Of a stretch of 64,000 nt of DNA, positions 42,438-53,104 are shown piece after piece. Position 1 is the stretch's first letter. The number at the start of each line of letters is the position of its first letter. A program made the position numbers and the translations under genes. The stretch is taken from the NCBI GenBank assembly GCA_950022655.1, contig OX465587.1:29825716-29889715 (forward strand). The letters run 5' to 3'. The stretch is from Alentia gelatinosa (lineage: Eukaryota; Annelida; Polychaeta; Phyllodocida; Polynoidae). The notes beneath the pieces were generated by a model that was given only the letters and a program-made list of their open reading frames with translations, did not search any database and had not been told where the DNA came from.

Positions 42438-42764
42438 AGACAATACTCGATGAGTTTGAATGTGCCAGAATCGTCATTAAGGCGAAGCCGAGTGACGATT
42501 ATGGCATATCCAAATGAGTGGAATATTGTCTATTTTATGATTCAACTGGAGTTCTGGATTTATCTCACCCTTTTCTATGACATAAGATAGCATCACAATA
42601 TCAGAATAGTTTGAATAAACCTAGCAAATCCATATGACATCATCTGACATTCACTACGCCATGGCCGTGGCGTAGTATTGTCACTTTACGGGGGTGATCG
42701 TTGAGTATTTTTTCCTAATGTTGTTTCTATGGCTAAGCTTGTACCAGGGGTGAGATAAAAGAGT
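42438..42764 (+). mobile_element. hairpin-tailed element, HTE-C, copy with GGCGAAGCC loop
   Basis: Hairpin 42438-42532 with arms GACAATACTCGATGAGTTTG and CAAATGAGTGGAATATTGTC. The apex is TCGTCATTAAGGCGAAGCCG followed by AGTGACGA. GATTTATCTCACCC (42557-42570) abuts it, and GGGGTGAGATAAAA (42747-42760) is the partner. The body holds a second palindrome, CTACGCCATGGCCGTGGCGTAG (42656-42677). Confidence 0.72.
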
Positions 42765-43480
42765 ATAAATCACTCAAACTATGCTCTTTAGTCATGTCTA
42801 GTGCAGATATACAATGAGAAAGAAGTAAGAGCCCTAATCTCATGATACCAGGGGATATAGTGATAGACCAAGAGGCTTACTGTAATCACTCGATAAAGTG
42901 AAAATATCTTTAAGCTACATCATCATGATACAGAGGTTTGTTGTGTATGATATAGTATCAGTTTGGTATACTGTCAAACATTCTGGCTTTTATGAGTGGT
43001 TCAAATTTGTTATAATCGTCAATACTCTGTGTACTTGCATCTTAAGCCCAATACACATCTAATAATTCAGGGTTGAACGATTCAGGGCACCATAGTGTAA
43101 TACCGATCGCTCATAAGTTGCTGAATACTAATTCTTCGATAAAAGATTAAGTCAAACCAGTCTCGTTGGTACCAAAACGTAGCATAAAAACATGTCGTCG
43201 GCGAACGAGCTTTTGACGATAGGAGAAACTGAAATGTTGTTGCTGGTGTGGCATAAGAAATCGATTATTTTGAAAATGCCATCCATTTTGTAGTCCATTT
43301 GTCGTCCCGGAATACCCCTCTAGAGGTCGTGTCGTAAACGATGTCAAACTCGTTGTTCACGCACTAAACCTAATCCAATCAAATGTTTGACCATTCCACT
43401 GATTTACAGGGACTGTACCGCTCGGCCTACAGACATACCACTGCATCGCTTCAGACTCTTCAGCTGACACCAGTGCAACT
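42765..43480. other. no gene; MITE fragment
   Basis: AAGCCCAATACACATCTAAT near 43047 is a solo end of the family at 38273. The rest is unassigned. Confidence 0.45.
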
Positions 43481-43783
43481 TAAGGCCCATTCTCATTGGC
43501 CGACGAAAAGGGTGTAGATTTTTTGAGTTACCCAGAGAGTCTGTCAGTGGTGCCACTCACTATGTGTCAGAAAAGAAGGGTAGTGAATTGCACTCAGTGA
43601 CCTAGCTTTCACTCAGTGGTGGTTGGTGCTACATTACATAATCTAAGCAGAAAAAGTTGTCTGTCATTTCATGAGCTATGTCGTTTCCATTGACCGATTT
43701 TGGGCCAGCAGTGCCAAAAGTCCGTCGGTGGTTCCTGACTGTAGATCGGTGACGGGGAATGGGCCAATGGAAACTGGACTTTA
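43481..43783. mobile_element. TAA-flanked MITE, GGCCCGTTTCCATTGGCCGA family, inverted copy
   Basis: TAA then GGCCCATTCTCATTGGCCGA at the left and GGCCAATGGAAACTGGACTT then TAG at the right. The internal order is the reverse of 53531-53844 (CAGTGGTGCCACTCACTA, GTTCCTGACTGTAGATCGGT). Confidence 0.72.
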
Positions 43784-43868
43784 GGGTCTACTATGATAAA
43801 TTGGGTCACAAATTGTACAGTTTTTTTTTATGTTAATCATGTCTGAAGGTAAAGATGAATATATAGAG

Positions 43869-44117
43869 GAAACCCATGAAAGTTTAGGGTCAGAGCTTGT
43901 ATCCCATCGAGTTTCAATCGCGTAGTGATTCACAAGGCGAAGCCGCGTGAATTATGTAGCGGATGGGATTGAGCTCTGCCCCTAAACTTGAATGGGTTTC
44001 TGAATTTATCTCACCCTTTACATTGACTAATGGGCTAACATTTGTGACATAATCCCCCATTGGATATTTTTCCTAAATATCTCATGGGCATTAGATACGA
44101 GTTCCCAATGTTAAGTC
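43869..44117 (+). mobile_element. hairpin-tailed element, HTE-C, left part (split by the LINE)
   Basis: Hairpin 43869-44000: AAACCCATGAAAGTTTAGGG ... CCCCTAAACTTGAATGGGTT, apex GATTCACAAGGCGAAGCCGC. GAATTTATCTCACCC follows (44002-44016). The body stops at ATGTTAAGTC (44109-44118). The missing remainder, GTCTATGGAGAAA and the partner GGGGTGAGATAAAT, is found at 48717-48761, beyond the LINE. Confidence 0.72.
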
Positions 44118-44626
44118 ATTAGGTTACCTCATATTGGCATAAATACCCATAGAGCCTAACTTGTGCATGAGAACAACATACACAACATAAACTACAAGTC
44201 ATGACATAGGTTCGCATGTCGGATCGACGGCGTACCATACATCAGGGACAATTGCAATTGTATTATTGGTCTTATTACCTACTTTACTTACATTCCAGAT
44301 TAACAATTAGGTGACAACCACATATTAAAATCTGTGTAAATCATTTGACTTTTTGTACCCCCTCTGCACGCTCATAACTATGTGCCACACAAACTACACG
44401 AAACAACGAAACAACCGAATAACGAAACAACTGATACATACAGAACCTTACTGCTCTTCAGCAGTCACTCGAGTTATCAGGCTGCAAACAAGACAACCTG
44501 ATAACTTCGTCCCACTCCCTAGGGCGGCACCTACGGCTGGGAGCTCTATGCACCTGCACCTCAACCACATCACATACGCACCTCAATTGCACCATTGTAT
44601 ATTTTGTACATAATCGCTGATAATAT

Positions 44627-45478
44627 ATGAAATATATCGCACTAAGGCACGTTAATGCCTGTAGTTTATTAGCTCATTTTGACTTGATTCAGCATCTATT
44701 TAAGGATGACAACCTAGTAACAATCAGTGAAACCTGGCGTAATCAACTGCATGATCATACGCTCACACACAGGCCTGATCATAAACTCTATAGGCAAGAC
44801 AGAGTTATTGGAAAGGGTGGTGGGGTGGCCTGTTTTGTAAAAGGAGAACTAAGTAACTGGGCATGCAAAGTTGATGAGTTGCCTGAGAGCACTTTTGACT
44901 ATGAAATTCTGACCATTAAGATTGAAAAGCCCTGTAATCGTGTCATGTTTTTGATAATTTGTTATCGCTCGCAGCGTGGAAAACTAGATAATTTTCTAAA
45001 TAGGATGAGAGAAATGCTACAAGACAAGAGATTGTTAAACAAGGAGATTTGGCTCACTGGGGACTTCAATCTGAATTTATTAGACCAGGAAGAAAATGGA
45101 GTAGGTGAACTATTGAACATCACTAAGGATGTAGGGTTACGCCAACTAATAAACAGTATTACTAGACCCAATAAGCGCAATACGGGTACTTTACTTGATC
45201 ATATATACACAAACTGCAATTACATACTAGAATCTGGTACAGGAGACGATCTGGTCTGTGATCACTATTCGGTCTATGCTCTAAGAAAAAAACAAAGAGA
45301 GACCTACTGTCCAATATCCTTCTCTGGCCACTCTTATATACATCATAATAAAGACAAGCTCCACAAATTCTTGAGTAGTTGCGACTGGACTGAATTTTGG
45401 AGAAAATCAGATCCTGAGTACTTGTTGGAGGTAATCCTTAATTATATAACGCAATATTTGGATAAAATTCTTGAGTAG
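44627..45478 (+). pseudogene. LINE endonuclease domain (APE type)
   Basis: Nicks target DNA to prime reverse transcription. The frame has the AP-endonuclease-like motifs in order: HVNACSLLAHFD (8-19), ISETW with catalytic Glu (34-37 region), RQDRVIGKGGGVACFV (56-71), LTGDFNLNLL (about 144-153), LLDHIYTN (about 188-195) and CDHYSVYA (about 208-215, where SDH is usual). ATG at 44627 is the first Met; whether it is the native start is unknown. The frame ends prematurely at 45476-45478, because a 100-bp duplication shifts the frame. Confidence 0.88.
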
Positions 45479-45566
45479 TTGCGACTGGACTGAATTTTGG
45501 AGAAAATCAGATCCTGAGTACTTGTTGGAGGTAATCCTTAATTATATAACGCAATATTTGGATAAA
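45367..45566 (+). repeat. 100-bp perfect tandem duplication inside the LINE
   Basis: ATTCTTGAGTAGTTGCGACT begins at 45367 and again at 45467, and the following 100 bases are the same up to GGATAAA. 100 is not a multiple of three, so it truncates the endonuclease-RT reading frame. Confidence 0.95.
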
Positions 45567-45770
45567 GTTTGTCCGGTAAAGGTGATGAAGTTTAAGCGAA
45601 ACAAACAGCCCTGGATAACTGACGAGCTAGTGTCGCTCATTAATGAAAAGGAACAACTCATTCAAGAATTTAAACGAAACAAAGAGAGCCACAACTTAAG
45701 AGACATTAAAAACTAGGTGTACGAATTAGAAATATGATGAGACGCTGTAGGGATGAATTTTGCTTGAGTG
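45471..45770 (+). pseudogene. LINE linker between endonuclease and RT
   Basis: After the duplication the frame resumes as a lysine-rich linker (KFKRNKQPWITDELVSLINE) and stops at 45714-45716. In a neighbouring frame it continues with RIRNMMRRCRDEF until the inserted segment near 45771. It contains no catalytic motifs. Confidence 0.7.
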
Positions 45771-46200
45771 TTATAGATGTGGTGGTCGCCGCCTGTCTAG
45801 CAGGTTGGATGACCCCAATCCGGAACGCTAGTTCCAGGCAGGATCCCACCCTACGCACTCACGAAGGTTGGTTCGGTTTTCGGTTAGTTTGCACAGACCT
45901 AATCACACACAACACAACAACGTCATTTAATAAACAGGGATGTTTCGCCTAACCACCAGGAAGGTTACAAGAACCCGCCTGCAAAGTGAGGGCCCAAGGG
46001 TCCGTTCCGTAGAAGAGACGCGCGAGGACAGCCTGTCGACCTACTGTGAACGCTGAGTATATATACTAAGCGTTACGTAATCCCGGTCTCCGCCGCGCCA
46101 CTCTCGTGTGCGGCGTTGCCCGGAATCACTACACAGTAAGCAGTAAGGATCGGCATATCGCGCCACCTTCCGTGAAACAAATGAACACTGCTGGATTCCC
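45771..46200. other. insertion of about 430 bp in the LINE, unclassified
   Basis: The LINE reading resumes at YIDNTKDTPAEFWRQI (about 46208), while the preceding linker ends near 45762. The segment between has no LINE-like frame and is GC-richer (TGGTGGTCGCCGCCTGTCTA; CGGTCTCCGCCGCGCCACTC). Clear TIRs or a target duplication were not found. No sister copy is in the window. Confidence 0.6.
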
Positions 46201-47190
46201 ATCCCACTACATAGACAATACAAAGGATACACCAGCAGAATTCTGGAGGCAAATAAATGTATTAATCAAAGGGGAAAAGGAAGAAACTAAATGTAATTTG
46301 ATTGATGAAGAAACTGAAGAACCTGTACCCGAAGATGATGTAGCTAACTATGTAAACAATTTTTTTGCGAATATTGGTCAAAACTTATTCAATGCTTATG
46401 ATCAATCCCTTATAGATGAAAATCTTAATTTGTTAAAGGAATTGGAACCGGAACTGTATCCAGATGGTATGCCAGGTTTTGTAACTAATAAGGAAGAAAT
46501 AAAAGACTTGGTGAATGACATTAGTATCCATAAAAGCTCCGGTATTCTAAACGTATCAGCGAGAGTTATGAAAGAATGTATGCAAATACTTCTGGATGAA
46601 TTTGAACATCTTGAAAATACCACAAAGTTAGAATTATCGACTGCAGATCTTTACAATCTGTTTAATAGCTCACTAGAAAGTAGTCAAATTCCGGTGTCAT
46701 GGAAAATAGGCAGCATTACACCTATCCCAAAAGAGGGCAAATCCAGCAGTATCAACCATTGGCCCCCAATCAGTAATTTAAATATCCCAAACAAAGTTTT
46801 AGAGAAAATAGTGCACAAAAGACTATATAATTTTATTAATGAGCAAGGGATACTAGTTGATGAACAATATGGGTTTCGCCCAAATAGAGGGACCTCAGAT
46901 GCCTTGTACCGTTTTTGCCAAGACCGGTATTTAGCTCGAGATCGAGCTCATGCTACTGCAGTTTGCTATTTCGATGTACGAAAGGCATTGGATTGCGTGC
47001 CTCACCAAATACTGTTGGCAAAGCTCAGGGCCCAGTACCGACTACCGAGGGATGCCCTACTATGGGTGACTAACTACCTGCATGACAGGAAACAGCAGAC
47101 TAGAATTAATGGGAAATTATCAGAATTGGCAAGTGTCGGATTTGGTGTTCGCCAAGGGTCGGTACTGGGCCCCTTGCTATTTTATATGTA
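46201..47190 (+). pseudogene. LINE reverse transcriptase, N-terminal and palm part
   Basis: The frame covers the RT start: IPVSWKIGSITPIPKEG, WPPISNLN (usually RPIS), LVDEQYGFRPNRGTSDAL, YFDVRKALDCV (catalytic Asp) and GVRQGSVLGPLLFYMY. The motif order is typical of CR1/jockey/L2-type LINEs. It runs into the MITE at 47191, exactly where IND should follow, so the palm is split from its YADD. Confidence 0.9.
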
Positions 47191-47590
47191 CAGTAGAACC
47201 CCGCGTAAGCGGACACCCCGCGTTAGCGGACACTTTTGCTCGGAACGGAAATTTTTCCCTCTATTAGATGTTTATTTTAACCCCGTGTAAGCGGACACCC
47301 CGCGTAAGCGGACACCCCGCGTAAGCGGACAGTTATTTCGGTACGAAAAGGCCTAAAACCCCGTGTAAGCAGACACCTCCAACGGACACCCTACCTAAAA
47401 TAGATTAATCTGTCTTTTTTTCAGTGTTTATTAGTATATTCATAGAAAATAGATTTTGTAATTCAATGTAATATAACACATATATATTGGACTGGAGGAA
47501 ACTTGAAAACCCCGCGTAAGCGGACACCCCGCATAAGCGGACACTTTGGCCCGGAACGGAGGGTGTCCGCTTACGCGGGGTTTTACTGTA
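47189..47590. mobile_element. pogo/Tigger-like MITE in the LINE RT
   Basis: The ends CAGTAGAACCCCGCGTAAGC and GCTTACGCGGGGTTTTACTG are flanked by TA at 47189-47190 and 47589-47590, the target duplication of Tc1/mariner-pogo elements. Internally the GTAAGCGGACACCCCGC end motif is repeated several times. 398 bp, non-coding. Removing it with one TA rejoins the RT frame. Confidence 0.9.
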
Positions 47591-48450
47591 TATCAACGAC
47601 ATGTGTCAAGACCTAAAAGATGTGTCCTACATTTTATATGCCGACGATTTAGTGGTTTATAACTCCAATATGACCGAGCAAGCGTCTACTTGCAAGCTTC
47701 AAGCTGCTGTACACCAAATAAGTAGGTGGTGTAATGCTAATGCACTAACAATCAATGCTAAAATATCAATGACTTGCTGGTATAGTTCAAAACCACGCCT
47801 AAAGAGACTAGACACAATGAAAATAATCTGCAACAAAATTGCCTTACCCCATTGCCGAACCTATAAATATCTTGGTGTACGGCTAGACTCAGCCCTAAGC
47901 TTAAACAATCATATGCGAGGTGTACAAAAAACTGTTAATTCTAAACTGTATAAACTGAGTAAACTGAGGAGTAAAATTTCTACCAGAGTAGCAAAAATCA
48001 TATATGTCAGTACCATAAGACCCGCTATGGAATACGCATGTTTCTTGTTCGATGGAGCCACCATTGCGCATATGCAAAAACCCCAGAGACTACAAAACCG
48101 TGGCTTAAGGGTAATAGTCAAAGCCAATGTCAGAGACTATAGTACGGAACTCTTGCACGCGAAGTGCAACATTGAAAAACTTGATTATAGAAGAGACATG
48201 CAACTTATGAGTGTATTTTACAAGCTCTCAAAAAGTCAAAATAACATTGTCACTACAGTCAGAGGGACACGTAGCGGATGAAGGTTCGCTTTAAGGAGCA
48301 TAGGTTCAAGACAACGGGCTACAAACAAAGCCCAGCATACCGAGGAGTCAGTATTTGGAATAAAATCAGCGGAGAGACCCAAAAGGCCACCACAAAAAGT
48401 GCTTTCAAGACCAAATTACGAGCAGAATTGCCGAATATCATCAGACGTTA
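47591..48450 (+). pseudogene. LINE reverse transcriptase, YADD to C-terminus
   Basis: Begins INDMCQDLKDVSYILYADD (catalytic YADD near 47637), then ALTINAKIS, YKYLGVRLDSALSLNNH and RPAMEYACFLFDGA. The frame stops at 48279-48281, but the neighbouring frame continues with AYRGVSIWNKISGETQKA to a stop at 48450. This matches the usual C-terminal SxxxWN block, so one base was lost or gained near 48275. No RNase H domain. Confidence 0.88.
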
Positions 48451-48712
48451 ACATGTATTGTACTACCCGATATAATGCCTGGTTATGATAATTCAGTGTT
48501 AGTATAAAGAACATATAGTAACGGCCATATTGTAAAAATAATGGTCTACTCTAATTTCTACCAGGGTAGAACTCTTCTTCATCACAACTCTCACCATTCA
48601 TCCTTCTCCGTAAATGTATCTTGTATTGCTTGTCATCCAAAGTGTATGTATGTTTCATGGAAGAACTGTTTTCAACAGAATGAAATAAATATAATAAAAA
48701 ATTATTTTTTTT

Positions 48713-48761
48713 AAAAGTCTATGGAGAAAAAATATCTGGGGTGAGATAAATACCCGAATCA
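48713..48761 (+). mobile_element. HTE-C element, right part (after the LINE)
   Basis: AAAGTCTATGGAGAAAAAAT and GGGGTGAGATAAAT complete the HTE-C copy begun at 43869. Confidence 0.7.
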
Positions 48762-49614
48762 TGCTGTAAGGGTTAATCATACCGGCTTCTACCTTTGCAG
48801 GAATAGTAAAGTTCATACAACTTTATCTTTAATTTCAATGACGCTCATCAAGGAGGAAGATTTCACTGTATTTTTTTTTATTTTTTTTTTTTTAAATTAC
48901 TTTTCTTAGAGTCCCCTAAAATGTACGCAGAAGTTATCCAGTTCGGCATTGCCGTTTCTCCACCCGTCTCTTGTGATAGCCTTAACACAGTTTAGCTACA
49001 GCGGTGCGACGTGAATGTACGTTTTTAATAGACAAATTGAGCCTCTTTCAAATACATTAATCGCTACTTCCGATAAGGAGCAGAGTTTGAATGAAAGAAA
49101 AATCACATGCAATTTGACGTCAAATGAATGAGTACATTTTTTCTAAAAAAAAGGTTTTAAAAAACCACATAAGCACAATAGGTGCAGGGTTATTAATGTG
49201 ACCTTCTTGACAGACGTAACACCATTTGACATTGGCATTGAGTTACATGAGAAATGATGTAACCAAGGACCTTGGCAGATGGTCAGTCTAGTATCGGTAC
49301 CACACGGCGCCAGGTGAGGGGGGTGGGGGTCACTGGTTTATCCCACTCCTGGCATTTCTCCCTTAGACTGAACATTGGGAACTCGTACATAGTATTTAGA
49401 AAGAAATACTCAATGGGTATTATATCACAAAAGTTTTTAACAATCACCTGAAGAAGCTGGTTCAACACCATGCGAAACGTCGTGAAAACCTTTTGATACC
49501 ACGTATGAAAATACCATTGTACACCTTGGTTTTAATAATAACATCATCTACAAAACTTACTGTGTCTGGTTTTTTGTGATTTACCACTCTGACTTTTTAA
49601 CAATTAGTCAATCT
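48762..49614. other. no gene; retroelement-tail-like motif
   Basis: Poly-T stretches near 48870-48892. 49446-49490 reads ACCTGAAGAAGCTGG then CCATGCGAAACGTCGTG, resembling 3' tails of LINE/Penelope-like elements (compare TAGCCGAAACGTTGTG at 19899). No coding region is supported. Confidence 0.4.
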
Positions 49615-49740
49615 GAAGGATGAGATAAATTTAGAAACCTACTTAAGCTTACGGTCAGAGCTCGATTGCATCTCTTTTTTAATCGCTACGTAATTCACGC
49701 AGATCTACCTTGTGAACTACTATGCTATTCAAACTCAATG
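49615..49740 (-). mobile_element. half of an HTE-C hairpin (inverted)
   Basis: GATGAGATAAATTTAGAAAC and GGTCAGAGCTCG match the arm at 43869-44000 in the opposite direction. It abuts the next HTE-C copy. Confidence 0.6.
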
Positions 49741-49751
49741 GTATACTTAGA

Positions 49752-50042
49752 AGGAAACCCCCGAGATGGGAATCACTTGGTCCGTACTCCACCGAGTTTG
49801 ACTGCGGAGTAATCCATGAAGCGCAGCTGAGTGAATTATGCAGCGGTCAAACGAGGTGGAGTGCAGACCAAGTTATTCTCATCGAGTGGGTTTCTGATTT
49901 TATCTCACCCCATATAACATTATTTATTGCTGGAATAACTCGCCAAATTAGCCATTGAGTATTGGGTACAATACTTTCACGGCCGTGGAGTACGAGTTCC
50001 TAACGTCAAGTCTATGGAGAAAAGTACCGGTGCGAGATAAGA
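49752..50042 (+). mobile_element. hairpin-tailed element, HTE-C, complete copy
   Basis: Hairpin 49752-49893: CTTGGTCCGTACTCCACCGA ... ACGAGGTGGAGTGCAGACCA, apex CATGAAGCGCAGCTGAGTGA. TTTTATCTCACCCC (49898-49911) and GGTGCGAGATAA (50029-50040) are the motif pair, with AACGTCAAGTCTATGGAGAA before the second. The same arms occur at 63776. Confidence 0.78.
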
Positions 50043-50159
50043 GCTCTAACCATGAACTTTCATAGGTTTATTTGATATTCAAATCTCCCACCCATAGTTT
50101 AGTGTCGCAGAGGCAATTATCAGGTGAAATGTGAAAAAATAGCTCAGATATATATACGT

Positions 50160-50222
50160 CATTTTGTGTTGGCGATTACGGAAATCGCTGCAATACTCGC
50201 TTGGTGTGTCTCCGGCTTTACC
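50160..50222. mobile_element. solo end of the GCCGGGGACACACC family
   Basis: CTCGCTTGGTGTGTCTCCGG preceded by GTGTTGGCGATTACGGAAAT is the right end of the family at 17252-19122. No left partner was found nearby. Confidence 0.55.
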
Positions 50223-50482
50223 TTTTATAGGCAACGGATATATCACGCTCGCTATGATAGACATAATATCCTCTAACCATCAAATATTTGCCCTGACACC
50301 ATTAGTCTATAGTATATAAAATTTACGAGTCAGGGGTAGTTGCTTCTAGAAATGTGGGAAAAGCGTTGCGTCAGTAATATCTGATCGTATCGTGTATAGT
50401 ATCGTTATTTTCATGTTGCATCGCTACGTTTTTTTTACAACACCGCATTTTCAGTGTTATACGTGAAAGGTTCATTGGATTT

Positions 50483-50820
50483 TTAACCGTTTAAGGACGG
50501 CCACCTGTGGCAGAGCTGTCACCATAAAGACGGGTCCTAGTGATTGTGTGTATCTCTAAAGGACGAACGCATTTTGGATAAAGTCATTATTTGATGTTCC
50601 ATCACGTGATATTATTGGTAATCAATAATAATTCACTTACTTTAGCTTACTAATATTAATTTTGATATCGTACCTACATTTTCTTGAGATTTCATGTATA
50701 TTGATAAATTATTTCCTTGTCAAAAACGATTTTATAGGTTTAAGAGAAATGATGCCTCAAGGCATCATTCGGCCTGGGCTGGTTGATTCCTCAAGGCATC
50801 AATCATCCTTAAAGGGTTAA
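50483..50820. mobile_element. piggyBac-like MITE, TTAA-CC ends, copy 3
   Basis: TTAA (50483-50486), CCGTTTAAGGACGG at the left and ATCCTTAAAGGG before TTAA (50817-50820) at the right. The internal palindromic blocks GATGCCTCAAGGCATCATTC and ATTCCTCAAGGCATCAATCA parallel the ATGCC...GGCAT blocks of the other two copies. Confidence 0.75.
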
Positions 50821-51088
50821 TTGGATATATAGATGGTGACATAATTACCATGCGATCCGCAAAAAATCTGGAGCAATGATTTCGAAATCACTATTAGTAG
50901 CCATTCGAAAAGTATTCCAGGCCAGCCAAACTGGGCTGTATTAGGAGAATACTGTCTCAGGCTTCGTGAACGTTGAACTGTACACGGTCATTTGCCCCAA
51001 TACCGATATCATGCATCCCGAGGTCGGAGACTGAGGTATGTAAGATGAGACCGGGTATAGTTTAACGTTCATTGAAGCATAGACTGCA

Positions 51089-51511
51089 TTCCTATATACC
51101 CATTTCCGAACACTCTATGATTACATACCGCTGCTGGGGGTGCATTAATTATGACTTATGTAGTGGGGGTGATGTTTTCGTTCTGGGCCGATGTTTTCGT
51201 CCCGGGCTGACCATGTGGTATAAATAGCGCCGGGACGAAAACATAACTGTTGCAGTTACTCATTAAGGGTGGCCATTTTTCTTGTGGCCATCATAGGAGA
51301 AGAAATAACCATTTTTATCGATATTTGAAGGTATATAGGAATAGGGAAACCAAATACCGGTAAGCAAAAGTCAAAGTTACTCAGTGAGGACCGGAAAAAT
51401 TACTGCCCGTGGGTGACGCCTTGGGCAGTAATTTTTTCGGTCCTCACCTCGTAACTTTGAACTTTTGCTCACCGAAACATAGTTTCCCTCTATTTCCTTT
51501 ATCATATACCC
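51089..51511 (+). mobile_element. hairpin-tailed element, HTE-B, copy A
   Basis: TTCCTATATACC (51089-51100) is inverted as GGTATATAGGAA (51330-51341). The hairpin runs to 51511: AGTGAGGACCGGAAAAATTA (left) and TTTTTTCGGTCCTCACCTCG (right), outer arms GCAAAAGTCAAAG and CTTTGAACTTTTGC. Body block CGAACACTCTATGATTACAT recurs near 58100 (inverted) and 63196. Confidence 0.78.
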
Positions 51512-51769
51512 TCAAAACGTTTGAAATAGTGAAATATTTATCTGCTGGGTGATCGAGCCTATCCCCGCGTTTATATTAAACCGCTGAATATGCGGCGGCC
51601 GTATAGATCGTCAAGCCAGTAGTTGTCAGGTGGAAATAGGGTGTGGGCGTTGGGGTCAAAGACTATTGGCTCAGATACATCCTCAAGGAGGGAAACCGAC
51701 CGATTTTTGAACAGGGTGCAAACGATCAGTAAGTTTTTTGTCGGCAGGTGGAAATGCCAACCGATATTA

Positions 51770-52075
51770 CAGCAGATACTAACTACTTTAATAAATTTCA
51801 GAAATTGCAAAATAAATGTTTGAGGATATGCCTACAAGCCAAGGTATATATACACCTACAAGGACTCTTCATAACATATCACTAGTTCATACTTAAATGA
51901 AAGAATGTATAGCTACTTGTTAAATTCAATGTACATTAGATCAAGAAATAATGCCTTTTGTCAACCACCCAGAGCTAACACCCGAGCTCAAGACGCAACA
52001 TACTCAAAACAGTACTACCAAATTATGAAATATCGGTTATGCACAATGGACCAGTCAAATGGACCAGTAAGGTAA
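51770..52075 (+). pseudogene. LINE reverse transcriptase C-terminal fragment
   Basis: Conceptual frames give FQKLQNKCLRICLQAK, VYIPTRTLHNISLVHT and, after a frame change at about 51889, NERMYSYLLNSMYIRSRNN. This is the typical pre-C-terminal block of CR1/jockey-like RTs (KLQ-KLRI-PTRTLH-L--R). No endonuclease or YADD remains, and it has internal stops. Confidence 0.65.
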
Positions 52076-52740
52076 TACATTTTATCTTATTTTTTCAAAC
52101 TAACTAGCTTTTTTAACACCTTATCCACATTTTACCTACAAAGATCCTGTGAACCGCATAATGTCAAAAATCAATATCTATGGTCACTATTTAAATTATA
52201 ATTGTTGTATATACGAACGACCGCAAACTGTCTAAATAAACTGAATGTTATGCTATGTATATCAGGCAAGTTGAAATGACTCTGACCATGGTTTATTGTA
52301 CTACAAAAATGTAAAACTCATTGATATGGTTTCCTTGGTTCCACTTCCACTTGTTGCTTGGGTATGAACGGATTTAATTGGCATTTTTACATAATATATG
52401 CACAATTAATCTGTGTGCATTCTCTGCAGGTCTCGTTTCCATTCACCGATCTGGCAATGATCAGTCAGTGTCCCCAATGAATGTATTGGTGGTCCCCAAT
52501 ACCCTGGCCACCAGAGCTTACGTGTGCTCTGGTGGAATCCGAACTGAACCTCCTTGACTTACACTTGCGTAGATGATCTTCTTTTTATCTTTTTCTTTTA
52601 TTAAGCAAGAAAGATTTACAAGCTTTAGCCGACTTCTGCATAGCAGGTTTTCATCAGGCTTCGATAAACTGTATCATGGGTGATCGTCACAAAAACAACA
52701 AGGCCATCATCAATATATACAATTGGTGATGGGGTAAAAG
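52076..52740. other. no gene; small hairpin
   Basis: CCACCAGAGC/GCTCTGGTGG (52508-52535) is a perfect 10-bp stem with loop TTACGTGT. Otherwise unassigned. Confidence 0.5.
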
Positions 52741-52925
52741 AGAAAATAATAATATGGATAAGGGGCTTCCAGAGAATTACAATCTCCAGCCAGGACAACA
52801 GCCTGTTGTGACAGACAACAGATCTGCTGGAAGAATGATTCACTCTTCCAGCAGATCTGTGGTTGCAGTAATCTGTCACAACAGGCTATCCTCTCGAAGC
52901 CCCTTATCCATATCATTATTTTCAT
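52741..52925. repeat. long hairpin, about 85-bp arms
   Basis: GAAAATAATAATATGGATAA ... TTATCCATATCATTATTTTC pair around 52743-52925. The inner stem ACAGATCTGCTGGAAGA/TCTTCCAGCAGATCTGT is perfect (17 bp) with loop ATGATTCAC (52836-52844). It resembles the hairpin part of HTE elements, but the motif pair was not identified. Confidence 0.8.
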
Positions 52926-53104
52926 TTTTGTGTATTTTGATAGAGAGACCATGAGATTAGACTTTCTTATCAATTACTTAAGTTAATAATGGTTTGTAGA
53001 GATTATTCATGGTTTATATTCAACGATGTCCCAAAGGTGTACCTTGCTTCGAGATATTTGTATCGAGCTCTCTGGCAAGAAAGCGATCGGACCAGACCAA
53101 CCCC

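Larger units (their letters stand above)
44118..48712 (+). mobile_element. broken CR1/jockey-like LINE (non-LTR retrotransposon)
   Basis: Contains an APE-type endonuclease, reverse transcriptase and C-terminal domain in one direction, ending in a short A/T-rich tail with AATAAA near 48684. It interrupts an HTE-C element between TTAAGTC (44111) and AAAGTC (48714), which gives both outer limits. ORF1 is not recognised in the 500 bp upstream of the endonuclease. It is disabled by a 100-bp tandem duplication, at least two frame changes, an insertion of about 430 bp and a 398-bp MITE. Confidence 0.85.
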
